Shown here: positions 1 through 7,702 of the stretch, in pieces
How positions within the stretch are numbered: the first letter of the stretch is position 1
Layout of the letters: every line of letters begins with the position of its first letter
From: Phenylobacterium koreense
GTDB taxonomy: Bacteria > Pseudomonadota > Alphaproteobacteria > Caulobacterales > Caulobacteraceae
Direction: 5' to 3'
DNA: 64,000 bases
NCBI RefSeq assembly: GCF_040545335.1
Contig: NZ_JBEPLU010000004.1
Location: 57,696-121,695 of the forward strand
Notes under the pieces: generated by a model
What the model was told of the DNA's origin: nothing
Seen by the model: only the letters and a program-made list of their open reading frames with translations
The model's database searches: none
Position numbers and translations under genes: made by a program

Positions 1-161
1 GGGGCGAAACCTCGCTGCCGGGTGTGTTCGCCGCCGGCGACGCGACGACCGTGCCCTACAAGCAGATCGTCATCGCGATGGGTGAGGGGGCCAAGGCCTC
101 GCTCTCGGCCTTCGACTACCTGATCCGCCAGGAACCGCTGGAAGCCGCCGAAGCGGCCTAA
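1..161 (+). CDS. ahpF: Alkyl hydroperoxide reductase subunit F, C-terminal end (partial)
   Basis: Reading from base 3 gives 52 residues ending at TAA 159-161. They contain the flavoprotein segment [16 protein letters not shown] followed by [17 protein letters not shown], the typical end of AhpF, where the second FAD-binding motif (AAGD) precedes the last helix. AhpF is the cytosolic NADH-dependent disulfide reductase that recycles the peroxiredoxin AhpC. The 5' part lies outside the window, and a perfect hairpin follows the stop within 8 bases. Confidence 0.88.
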   Translation, partial: GETSLPGVFAAGDATTVPYKQIVIAMGEGAKASLSAFDYLIRQEPLEAAEAA

Positions 162-168
162 GCGCCAG

Positions 169-194
169 GACCTCTGCGGGCGACCGCAGAGGTC
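169..194. terminator. Bidirectional intrinsic terminator between convergent genes
   Basis: Perfect 11-bp arms GACCTCTGCGG (169-179) and CCGCAGAGGTC (184-194) enclose a GCGA loop. The hairpin sits between the ahpF stop and the stop of the small gene on the minus strand, so it can serve both transcripts. The T-run after it is short (TT). Confidence 0.7.
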
Positions 195-359
195 TTACTT
201 CGCAAGTGCGACCACGGCGCCGATGATGGCTAGCCAGGCGAGTGCGTTCGCCGTGAGCGCCACCGCCAGGCGCCAGTTGAACGGAATGCCGACGGGCCGC
301 CTCGATCGGCGCAGGGCCGGTCGCGCCGGCGACGCTGCGGTGGCGGAAAAGAACGTCAT
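195..359 (-). CDS. Small tail-anchored-type membrane protein, unknown function
   Basis: Predicted product of 54 residues: an Arg/Pro-rich N-terminal half (roughly residues 8-25) followed by one hydrophobic segment running to the C-terminus (about 30-53, ending VVALAK). The ATG at 359 is chosen over an upstream in-frame start at 389 because AGAGGAA lies about 6 bases before it. No family is recognised. The layout, basic and proline-rich head with a terminal membrane helix, is repeated in the small gene at 9960-10142. It is convergent with ahpF and shares its terminator. Reality as a gene is supported mainly by the ribosome-binding site and the clean membrane helix. Confidence 0.55.
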   Translation of the reverse strand: MTFFSATAASPARPALRRSRRPVGIPFNWRLAVALTANALAWLAIIGAVVALAK

Positions 360-590
360 AGCCAAGTTCCTCTGGCGCGCGGCGGCCAAACGCCGTTCCG
401 TGAGAATGCCTGACCTGGCTGAAACGTAAACGCGACAAAAGTGTCCAACTCGCTCAGAGCGGGGCGCCCGCCGCCCGCGAACTGGGCAGCGCTTCCCGCG
501 CCTTCAGTCCCGCCATGCTGCACTATTGACAGCGATCAGCTTTCCAGGCGGCCTAGGCGTCAATGCCGCGTCGTTTACTGCGAGGGTTGC

Positions 591-842
591 ATGATCAGCG
601 CTGATTTCGCCTATTCGCTTGCTCAGGATGAACTGGGCTGGCGGTGGCGAGTATACGACGAGGATGGGGAGATCGTCGCCGCCGGACGCCGCAAAACTCA
701 AGACGCAGCGGAATTGGCGGTGCGTCAGGCGATAAATACCGTGCTGTGCTCGACCTCGGCGGCGCCGTCGGCGCAACCGGTGGCGCGCGAGGAATGGGGC
801 GAGGCGCTGGCCGCCCGCTGGAATCCGGCGCCGCTGGCCTGA
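591..842 (+). CDS. Small hypothetical protein
   Basis: The product is 83 residues, starting MISADFAYSL, with a GAGGG motif 5 bases before the ATG. The first 45 residues look like a compact beta-rich domain (WRWRVYDEDGEIVAAG) followed by a helix (AAELAVRQAI), a pattern common in small cytosolic alphaproteobacterial proteins of unknown function. No catalytic motif is visible. A longer in-frame reading from 441 is possible but has no ribosome-binding site. It ends 3 bases before the convergent hydrolase gene. Confidence 0.55.
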   Translation: MISADFAYSLAQDELGWRWRVYDEDGEIVAAGRRKTQDAAELAVRQAINTVLCSTSAAPSAQPVAREEWGEALAARWNPAPLA

Positions 843-845
843 CCG

Positions 846-1850
846 TCAGGCGCCGTCGGGAGACATCGCGAGTCGCGGCCGGGGGCCTTCGGGCGCGACC
901 AGACTGCGGAAGATCTCCAGCTTGGGCTTGGCCGCCAGTTCGACCTGTACCGGCGCGGTGTCGGCGGCCGGCGTTGCGAAGTCACTCGCCGCGAGCGCCG
1001 ATGCGGTCTCCGCCTCGGCGACGACCGGGGCGGGGGCCTGCGCGCCCTGCACGTCGAGAACCGGCGCCGGCGCATCTTCGCCGACACTGAGCGAGACCAG
1101 TTCCTCGCCGCCCGCATATCGCCCGACAAAGGCGCTCGGCTCGCCGTCGCGTCCGGGCCGCTGGTAGAAGATATGCGCCCCGATGGTCGCCACTTTCAGC
1201 AGGCCGGGGCTCCAGTACGGGACGACATAGACGGCGTGATAGTGTGTGGCGTAGCCAACCGCCCGATCGACGAAGCCGTCGAGCGCCGCCTCCGCCACCT
1301 CTTCGGCGCGTTTCCAGCCCCGGACGCTCGGAGCCCGGGCGAGCGAGCCGTCGCAGGTGAAGGTGAACTGGCAACCGGTCTGTCGCTCCGCGCCTTCGAA
1401 CACCACGCCGCACACCGTCTTGGGGAAGTCCGGATGGCGCAGCCGGTTCAGCACCACCTGCGCGACCGCCTGCTGGCCCGCCGCGCTCTCGGCGCCGGCT
1501 TCGTAATAGATGGCCGCGGTCAGGCAACTAATGGCGCGGCCGCGATCCTCGATGTCCGGCCCCTCGATCACGAAGGGCCGCGCTGGCCGGGCCCGGGTCT
1601 CGGGGCCGACCGAGGCGTTCCACAGCCGCGCGGCCTCGCCCGAGAGCGGCAGATTGATCAGTTCGGGAGGGCCGGCGGGCGGGCTGGCCGGCTGCGGGCC
1701 GCGCAGTGGCGGAGCCTGGCGCGCGACCTGAGGCGCCGGAGCTGTGGGGAAGGAGGGCCAGGGCGCCGCCGCCGCCAGACCTGCGCTCAGCAGGCCCACG
1801 AGCAGGCGAGTCGGGCTGAAGATATTTCGAGGGGCGAACGCCAAAAGCAT
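846..1850 (-). CDS. Cell-wall hydrolase, SleB/CwlJ family
   Basis: Product of 334 residues. An N-terminal hydrophobic segment (about residues 12-29, LLVGLLSAGLAAAAP) looks like a signal peptide or anchor, followed by a Pro-rich linker. The central region carries the SleB/CwlJ (Hydrolase_2) signature: CLTAAIYYEAGAES with the conserved glutamate, QAVAQVVLNRLRHPDFP, and GCQFTFTCDG. Members cleave peptidoglycan glycan strands; in Gram-negative bacteria they act in the periplasm. The last 90 residues are low-complexity Ala/Pro/Glu and unrelated to the domain. The ATG at 1850 (AAGGGAT just upstream) is preferred to a GTG at 1910. Confidence 0.82.
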   Translation of the reverse strand: MLLAFAPRNIFSPTRLLVGLLSAGLAAAAPWPSFPTAPAPQVARQAPPLRGPQPASPPAGPPELINLPLSGEAARLWNASVGPETRARPARPFVIEGPDIEDRGRAISCLTAAIYYEAGAESAAGQQAVAQVVLNRLRHPDFPKTVCGVVFEGAERQTGCQFTFTCDGSLARAPSVRGWKRAEEVAEAALDGFVDRAVGYATHYHAVYVVPYWSPGLLKVATIGAHIFYQRPGRDGEPSAFVGRYAGGEELVSLSVGEDAPAPVLDVQGAQAPAPVVAEAETASALAASDFATPAADTAPVQVELAAKPKLEIFRSLVAPEGPRPRLAMSPDGA

Positions 1851-2002
1851 ATCCCTTGAGCATCGACCGGTCCGCCTACTAGCCCAGGCCGGCTCAAGAC
1901 GCTCGATCACATCGAGATCGCACGGGAAGACTTTAACGATTAGGGCCGAAAACGGCGTTTAGGCGATCTATTGTGCTCAAATATCAAGCAAATAGTGATC
2001 GG

Positions 2003-2017
2003 TTAAGCTTGGTGTAA
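2003..2017 (+). promoter_or_regulatory. CtrA-like box (one mismatch)
   Basis: TTAA-GCTTGGT-GTAA differs by one base from the TTAA-N7-TTAA site bound by the cell-cycle regulator CtrA in Caulobacter. The site is about 200 bases upstream of the start at 2211. Such a short motif can arise by chance; assignment is inference. Confidence 0.25.
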
Positions 2018-2093
2018 GCGCTGCAGTAGTTCAAAGTTACTGAATAGGTGGCCGAAATATGACTGGTTTCCGACGATAACTGGCGCGATGACC

Positions 2094-2125
2094 GTATGTG
2101 GCGCCCAAAATATAAGTTTGGCGCC
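2094..2125. promoter_or_regulatory. Paired GGCGCC operator candidate upstream of the manC-like gene
   Basis: GTATGTGGCGCC (2094-2105) and GTTTGGCGCC (2116-2125) sit 10 bases apart in an otherwise A/T-rich stretch. The same two words, GTAAGTGGCGCC and GTTTGGCGCC, occur together at 24205-24229 before the initiating sugar transferase gene. Each contains the palindrome GGCGCC. A shared transcription-factor site is the simplest reading. Confidence 0.45.
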
Positions 2126-2210
2126 TGCAATTTAATCTATTTTACAGTTGTTCGACCGCGGTCGGGGCGGGGGTTGGCGGGCGCTTGTCGGATGAGCCTA
2201 GCCTCGCCCC

Positions 2211-4523
2211 ATGGCAATTGTTCCTGTCATCATGTGCGGCGGGGGCGGGACGCGTCTGTGGCCCAGTTCGCGCCCCGGCCGACCGAAGCAGTTTCTACGG
2301 CTGCTCGGCGAGCGCTCGCTATTCCAGGAAACCATTCAGCGCCTCGCCGGGGTTCCGGGCCTGCTCGACCCGGTGATCGTCGCCGGCGTCGGCCACGAGG
2401 CGCAGATCGTCGAGCAGCTCGGCGAGATCGGCCAGACCGCCCAACTGGTGCTCGAACCGACGCCACGCGACTCCGGTCCGGCCGTCGCCGCCGCGGTCCT
2501 GCACGTCGCCGCCGCCCACCCGGAGGCGGTCGCGGTGGTGCTGGCCTCCGACCACCACATTCCCGACGTCGAGGCCTTTCGCACGGCCATCTTCGAGGCC
2601 GTCGCTGTCGCCCGCCATGGGCGCGTCGTCGTGCTGGGCGTACGGCCCGACGCCCCTTCCAGCGCCTACGGCTATATCGAGCCGGGCGACCTGCTCGCGC
2701 CGGCCAGCCGCGGCCGCCAGGTGCGCTCCTTCGTCGAGAAGCCGGACGCGCCGACCGCGCGCCGCTATGTCGGCGAAGGCCGCCTGTGGAACAGCGGCAA
2801 TTTCGTCGCCCCGGTCGGCCTGATCGCCGAGGAGTTCCAGGCCTATTGTCCGCAGGTCATCGAACCGGTGGCCGCCGCGCTTGCCGAGGCCGACTGGAAC
2901 GGCGTCGTCCGCCGTCTGTCGCCGTCCTTCGCCGAGGCCGCAAAGATCTCCTTCGACTATGCGGTGATGGAGAAGACCGACCGCGCCGCGGTCCTGCCAG
3001 TGGATTTCGTCTGGTCGGACCTGGGCGCCTGGGACGCGGTCTGGGCGGCCGGCGAGCGCACGCCCGACGCCAACAGCGTCAGCGGGTCGGCGGTCCTCAT
3101 CGACACCGCCGGCGCGGTGGTGCGTGCGGCGCAGGGCATGATGGTCTCGACCGTCGGCGTGAAGAACGTCGCGGTGATCGTCGAGCGCGACGCCGTGCTG
3201 GTCTGCGCGCTCGACAGCGCCCAGTCGGTCAAGAGCGTCGTCGAACAGATCAACGAGCGTAGCTGGGCGCCGCCGCAGCCTCAGCGGGTCATGGTGGCGC
3301 GGGAGCTGGCCGACCTTTCCCGGCGGCTGGACGACTGGCTCGACGTCTCGGCCCTGCCCCTCTGGTGGAGCCTCGGCGCGGACCACCGGCGGGGCGGCTT
3401 CCACGAGCGCCTGTCCTTGAACGGCCGGCCGGTCGAGAGCCCGCGCCGGGCGCGGGTGCAGATGCGTCAGGCCCATGTCTACGCCACCGCCGGCGCCCTG
3501 GGCTGGAGCGGTCCGTGGCGGCAGGCCATGGAGCACGGAATCGATTATTTCGAGCGGCGCTATCGCCGGGCCGACGGCCAGTTCCGCACCCTGGTCGGCG
3601 CCAGCGGCGATGTCATCGACGACACCGCCATGCTCTACGACCAGGCCTTCGCCCTGCTCGGCTGGGCCAGCGCGGCCATCGGCTCGGAAGCCCCGCTCGA
3701 GGCGCACGCCGTCGAGCTCCTGCGCCAGATGCGCCACGCCCGGCGCTGTGCGGCCGGCGGCTTCTATGAGGCCGGGGAGCACGCCAACCTCTCCAATCCG
3801 CACATGCACCTTTTCGAGGCGGCCCTGGCCTGGCTGAGCATCGGCCGCAGCGACTGCTGGCAGGACCTGGCCTCCGAGATCGCCACCCTGGCGCTCGAGC
3901 GGTTCATCGACCCGTCCCGCGGCTATCTGCGCGAGCATTTCGACGCCGACTGGCGGCCGGCCCGGGGCGACCTCGGCCGGATCGTCGAGCCGGGACACCA
4001 ATTCGAATGGTCATGGCTGCTGGCGCGCTGGTTCAGGCTCAGCGGCGACAAGCGCGCCCTGGAAGCGGCCAAGCTGCTCTTCCAGCACGGCTGCGTCGGG
4101 GTGGATGCGGCTCGCGGCGTGGCGGTCGACGCCCTCGACGACGATCTCAAGGTCCGTAGTCCGCAGGCGCGGCTCTGGCCGCAGACCGAACGGCTCAAGG
4201 CCGCGCTGCTGCTGGGCGAAATCGATCCGGCCGGCGGCGAAACCTATGAGCTCTGCGCGCAGTCGGCGGCCCGCAGCATGCTGGCCTTCCTGGACACGCC
4301 GGTGCTCGGCGTCTGGCGCGACAAGCTCGGCCCGGATGGGGCCTGGAAGGACGAGCCCGCCCCGGCGAGTTCGCTCTACCACATCGCCGGCGCGATCTGG
4401 GAATTCCGCCGCGTGCTGCACGCCAGGCCGCGTCCGCAGCCGGCGCGGCTCGCGCCGGCCTTTTCTTCAACCGGTGCGCTGGGGGGCGCTGAACAGGGTT
4501 CGTATTTCGCAGGGAGCGCGTAA
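2211..4523 (+). CDS. Mannose-1-phosphate guanylyltransferase fused to AGE-family epimerase/isomerase
   Basis: The product has 770 residues and two enzymatic halves. Residues 1-350 form a nucleotidyltransferase with the signature CGGGGTRLWPSSRPGRPKQF (9-28), the FVEKPD motif and WNSGNFV, typical of ManC-type GDP-mannose pyrophosphorylases. Residues about 368-745 are an alpha/alpha-barrel of the N-acylglucosamine 2-epimerase (AGE) superfamily (WWSLGADHRRGGFHE, RQAHVYATA, EPGHQFEWSWLL), a family that includes mannose-6-phosphate isomerases. Classical bifunctional ManC enzymes instead carry a cupin-type isomerase. The protein probably makes GDP-mannose from fructose- or mannose-phosphates in the cytosol for exopolysaccharide synthesis; the isomerase assignment of the second half is inferred. 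The stop abuts the galE start (TAAATG). Confidence 0.85.
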   Translation: MAIVPVIMCGGGGTRLWPSSRPGRPKQFLRLLGERSLFQETIQRLAGVPGLLDPVIVAGVGHEAQIVEQLGEIGQTAQLVLEPTPRDSGPAVAAAVLHVAAAHPEAVAVVLASDHHIPDVEAFRTAIFEAVAVARHGRVVVLGVRPDAPSSAYGYIEPGDLLAPASRGRQVRSFVEKPDAPTARRYVGEGRLWNSGNFVAPVGLIAEEFQAYCPQVIEPVAAALAEADWNGVVRRLSPSFAEAAKISFDYAVMEKTDRAAVLPVDFVWSDLGAWDAVWAAGERTPDANSVSGSAVLIDTAGAVVRAAQGMMVSTVGVKNVAVIVERDAVLVCALDSAQSVKSVVEQINERSWAPPQPQRVMVARELADLSRRLDDWLDVSALPLWWSLGADHRRGGFHERLSLNGRPVESPRRARVQMRQAHVYATAGALGWSGPWRQAMEHGIDYFERRYRRADGQFRTLVGASGDVIDDTAMLYDQAFALLGWASAAIGSEAPLEAHAVELLRQMRHARRCAAGGFYEAGEHANLSNPHMHLFEAALAWLSIGRSDCWQDLASEIATLALERFIDPSRGYLREHFDADWRPARGDLGRIVEPGHQFEWSWLLARWFRLSGDKRALEAAKLLFQHGCVGVDAARGVAVDALDDDLKVRSPQARLWPQTERLKAALLLGEIDPAGGETYELCAQSAARSMLAFLDTPVLGVWRDKLGPDGAWKDEPAPASSLYHIAGAIWEFRRVLHARPRPQPARLAPAFSSTGALGGAEQGSYFAGSA

Positions 4524-5585
4524 ATGGCGAGAAGCAATCGGGTGCTGGTGGTCGGGGGCGCCGGCTACATCGGGTCGCATACGGCCAAGGCCCTGAGCGA
4601 GCGTGGCTACCATCCGGTGGTCTACGACAATCTGAGTTCCGGCTACCGCGAGGCTTGTCTCTGGGGCGATTTCGTCCATGGCGACGTGCGCGACGGTGCG
4701 ACCCTGCGCGAGGTGATGACCACCTACGAGATCGGCGCGGCGATCCATTTCGCCAGCCTCATCGAGGTGGGGCGGTCGGTCGCGCGCCCGGATCTCTTTT
4801 GGGAAGTGAATGTGGGCGGCACCACCAGCCTGCTGTCGGCCATGCGCGACCGCGGCGTGGCGCGCCTGGTGTTCTCCTCGACGGCGGCTGTCTACGGCGC
4901 CGGAGCCGGGGAGGGGCTGTCGGCCCTGGTGGAAGATCTGCCGAAGGATCCCACCAGCCCCTATGGCGACACCAAGCTGGCCTGCGAGAAGATGATCGCC
5001 AGCCAGGCCTCGGCCTTCGGCATCACCGCCGTGGCCCTGCGCTATTTCAACGCCGCGGGCGCAGACCCGTCGGGCCTGATCGGCGAGGCGCATGACCCGG
5101 AAACGCATCTCATTCCGCTGGCCATCGCCGCGGCCACCGGAACCGGCAAGCCCCTGACCGTGTTCGGCGACGACTTCGACACGCCGGATGGGACCTGCCT
5201 GCGCGACTACATTCACGTCAACGATCTGGCCGCGGCCCACGTGGCGGCGTTGGAGGCCGAGCTGCCCACGGGCGCCTTCCACGCCGTCAACATCGGCAAC
5301 GGGCAGGGGCGCTCGGTGCGCGAGGTGATCGCCGCCGTGGAAGAGGCGACTGGCCGTGCGGTGCCCCATTCCATCGGCCCACGCAGGCCCGGAGACCCCC
5401 CAAGCCTCGTCGCCGACCCCTCCCGAGGGGCCGACCTGCTGGGCTGGAAGGCGCAGACCTCCAGCCTGCTCCAGATCGTGCAGGACGCTGCCGCCTGGCA
5501 TCGCCAGCAACGCTATGGGCGGACCTCGGCGTTGGTGGCCACGGCCGCCGCGCATCCGCACGTCCGGGCCGTGGCCGCCGGCTAG
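4524..5585 (+). CDS. galE: UDP-glucose 4-epimerase
   Basis: The product has 353 residues, an extended short-chain dehydrogenase. The NAD-binding glycine motif GGAGYIG is at residues 11-17, the catalytic serine/threonine lies in VFSSTAAVYG (about 115-124), and the YxxxK pair is Y147/K151 in SPYGDTKLACEK. RYFNAAGADP and LRDYIHVNDLAAAHV are strong GalE signatures. It interconverts UDP-glucose and UDP-galactose in the cytosol. The ATG follows the upstream stop with no gap, so it is probably translated from the same mRNA as the GDP-mannose gene. Closely related UDP-xylose/arabinose epimerases cannot be fully excluded. Confidence 0.9.
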   Translation: MARSNRVLVVGGAGYIGSHTAKALSERGYHPVVYDNLSSGYREACLWGDFVHGDVRDGATLREVMTTYEIGAAIHFASLIEVGRSVARPDLFWEVNVGGTTSLLSAMRDRGVARLVFSSTAAVYGAGAGEGLSALVEDLPKDPTSPYGDTKLACEKMIASQASAFGITAVALRYFNAAGADPSGLIGEAHDPETHLIPLAIAAATGTGKPLTVFGDDFDTPDGTCLRDYIHVNDLAAAHVAALEAELPTGAFHAVNIGNGQGRSVREVIAAVEEATGRAVPHSIGPRRPGDPPSLVADPSRGADLLGWKAQTSSLLQIVQDAAAWHRQQRYGRTSALVATAAAHPHVRAVAAG

Positions 5586-5591
5586 ATGGCT

Positions 5592-6170
5592 CTAAAAATA
5601 GCGCTCGCCGATACGGATCGTATCGCCGGGCTGAACGCGTTCGGTGGCCGTAAGGGGGAACTTCTGTTCCTCATTGGAGCCGGCGCGTTTGATGAACACG
5701 CGCTTTGTGTTTGCGCGATAGGTGAAACCGGAGGCCGCAGCCACGGCGTTCAGGACGGTCAGGCCGTTGGTGTAGGGATACTCGCCCGGCTTGGTCACCT
5801 CTCCGAGGATGTAGTAGGGGCGATAGGAGATGACCTCGACGGTGATGCGCGGGTCCTTGAGGTAGCCCTCCTGCAGCGCGGCGGTGAGACTGGACTTGAA
5901 GTCCGCGACCGATCGGTTCTGCGCGGGGATCTCGCCGACGAGCGGGAAGGAGACGGCCCCGCGGTCGCCGACCACGAACTCGCCGGTCAGGTCGGCCTCG
6001 CCATAGACCGTGACCTTGAGCTTGTCCCCTGCGCCCAGCAGATAGGCCTGGTCGGCGTCCGCGCTGGGCGCTGCGGTCGCTGCGGCGGCCGGCGTCGGCG
6101 CCGGCGCGGTCCCGCAGGCGGCGCAGATCAGCGCGAGCGTGAGGCCGAGAGACTTGATGGGCGATTTCAT
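5592..6170 (-). CDS. Polysaccharide export protein, GumB/Wza-like
   Basis: Product of 192 residues from the ATG at 6170, which has GGAG eight bases upstream; a longer reading from 6287 lacks these features. The N-terminus (LGLTLALICAAC, Cys19) is a lipoprotein-like signal with a slightly irregular lipobox. After an Ala/Pro/Thr linker come the polysaccharide-export domain (YLLGAGDKLKVTVYGE) and an SLBB-type domain (YYILGEVTKPGEYPY). This short form resembles Xanthomonas GumB more than full-length E. coli Wza. It should form the periplasmic/outer-membrane channel part of the exopolysaccharide exporter. It points away from the adjacent barrel gene at 6365. Confidence 0.87.
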   Translation of the reverse strand: MKSPIKSLGLTLALICAACGTAPAPTPAAAATAAPSADADQAYLLGAGDKLKVTVYGEADLTGEFVVGDRGAVSFPLVGEIPAQNRSVADFKSSLTAALQEGYLKDPRITVEVISYRPYYILGEVTKPGEYPYTNGLTVLNAVAAASGFTYRANTKRVFIKRAGSNEEQKFPLTATERVQPGDTIRIGERYF

Positions 6171-6364
6171 CCAGGACTCCGATTTACCGAACTTCTTCCC
6201 CGACCCGGTCAGCAATATGCCCCAGGATGTGGGCCAAAGGCAGACCGCGTGACGGCTGATCCGGGGACTTGCCCAGTTTCTCAGCATCTGATGCCCTGGA
6301 GTGGGGGAACAAGCGTGGCCGGCGTGTCTCAGCCAGCCGCCGCAGGAAGGAGCGTGGGCATCGC

Positions 6365-7648
6365 ATGAGCCATCGCGTCACCAATTCTCTCGGCCTACGC
6401 GCCGCCCTGATGGTCGCGGCGGGCGCCTCGGCGCTTCTCTCCGCACATGGGGCCGAGGCCCAGGAAAATCCGCTCTTCAAGCGCGGCGAGAATGTCGGCG
6501 TCCTCGAACGCCCGCGCCCGGGGTACGAGGCGCTGGGCATCCGCACCGGAAGCTTCGTGCTCTATCCCAAGGCGACGTTCCGGGTGGAGTACGACAGCAA
6601 CGTCTTCGCCCAGACGAACGCCAAGCCCGACACGATCTACAGCGTCGCGCCGCAACTGGAACTGCAGTCGGACTGGGGGCGTCATGCGGCCTCGGTGAGG
6701 CTGGAGGCCAATCTGCGGCGCTATGGCAAGCACACTTCCGAGGACGCCGACACCTGGGCCCTGAGCGGCAAGGGGCGGCTGGACGTCAGCCGGCGCACCA
6801 CCCTCGATGTCCGGGCCGGCCATGCCGAGCGGGTCGAAGCCCGCACCATGGGGGCCTACGCCGTCGATCCGGCCGAGCCCATCCAGTACCGGACGGACAA
6901 CGTCACGGTTATCGGGCGCCAGGAGTTCGGAAGGGCTCGCCTGGTGGCCACCGCCGAGGTCGCCAAGTTCGACTATGACGACGGCTCCGAGCCTGGCGGA
7001 ACCGTCATCGATCAGGATTATCGTGATCGGACCGAGGCGGAGGTGTCGGCGAAGGTCGCCTACGCCATCAGTCCGGCGACGGCGGTCTTCGTCGAGATTG
7101 GCGCCCAGCAAATGAGCTACGACGAGACGACTCCGATCAACCGGGACTCCCAGGGCATGACGGCTCTGGCGGGGGTTGATTGGGAGGTCACGCGCCTCAT
7201 CACCGGGGAGGCGAGCGTCGGCTACATCCATCAGGAGTTCGACGACTCCCGCTATGGTGAGGTCTCGAATCCCCACTACCGTTTACGGTTGAACTGGTAT
7301 CCAACCCCGTTGGTCACCGTCGGCCTTACAGCAACGCAAAGGGTCACCGAGAGTCCTTTGGCGGATTCTCCAGCGTTCATGGCGCGTACGGTAGAGCTCA
7401 AGGCCGATTATGAGCTTCTGAGAAACTTGATCATCTCTGGTCAAATACTAGGCACCGAGCAGGATTATCGAGGCATCGACCGCAATGACCGCCGGTATGG
7501 GGCGGGATTGAGCGCGAACTACCTGCTCAATCGCACGGTCGGCATCGGCTTGCGGTACAAGTACGAAACCTTGGAGTCCTCCGGCGCCAACCGCGGCAGG
7601 GACTTCGACGACCAAAGTGTGAGCCTGGCGCTGATCCTTCAGCGCTGA
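6365..7648 (+). CDS. Outer-membrane beta-barrel protein of the exopolysaccharide locus (BBP2-type)
   Basis: Product of 427 residues. The ATG at 6365 is preceded by AGGAAGGAG. A signal peptide covers about residues 1-31 (ALLSAHGAEA before QENPLF). The remainder alternates polar and aromatic/hydrophobic residues in short strands (FRVEYDSNVFAQ, YRLRLNWYPTPLVTVGLTATQR, VGIGLRYKYETLES) and ends in a hydrophobic strand (SLALILQR), as in BBP2/OprF-unrelated barrels found next to Wza/Wzc genes in alphaproteobacteria. Such barrels are thought to help pass polysaccharide through the outer membrane. Divergent from the export lipoprotein and 54 bases upstream of the Wzc-like gene. Confidence 0.78.
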   Translation: MSHRVTNSLGLRAALMVAAGASALLSAHGAEAQENPLFKRGENVGVLERPRPGYEALGIRTGSFVLYPKATFRVEYDSNVFAQTNAKPDTIYSVAPQLELQSDWGRHAASVRLEANLRRYGKHTSEDADTWALSGKGRLDVSRRTTLDVRAGHAERVEARTMGAYAVDPAEPIQYRTDNVTVIGRQEFGRARLVATAEVAKFDYDDGSEPGGTVIDQDYRDRTEAEVSAKVAYAISPATAVFVEIGAQQMSYDETTPINRDSQGMTALAGVDWEVTRLITGEASVGYIHQEFDDSRYGEVSNPHYRLRLNWYPTPLVTVGLTATQRVTESPLADSPAFMARTVELKADYELLRNLIISGQILGTEQDYRGIDRNDRRYGAGLSANYLLNRTVGIGLRYKYETLESSGANRGRDFDDQSVSLALILQR

Positions 7649-7702
7649 GTGGCGTAGGCGCCGCCCCGTCCGTCGGGCGCGGCGTCCAGCGAGGCGAGAG
7701 TA

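Larger units (their letters stand above)
1851..2210. promoter_or_regulatory. Divergent, AT-richer intergenic region upstream of the exopolysaccharide locus
   Basis: About 360 bases with no credible gene, lying between the hydrolase (minus) and the GDP-mannose pyrophosphorylase fusion (plus). It is markedly richer in A+T than the flanking genes, as expected for a promoter region. It contains a TTAA-N7-GTAA element (2003-2017) and a pair of GGCGCC palindromes (2094-2125) that reappear at the other end of the locus. Confidence 0.6.

Noticed and set aside
2319..4001. A 560-residue minus-strand frame inside the manC-like gene
   Set aside because: It has no recognisable domain and the plus strand carries two enzymatic domains over the same bases.
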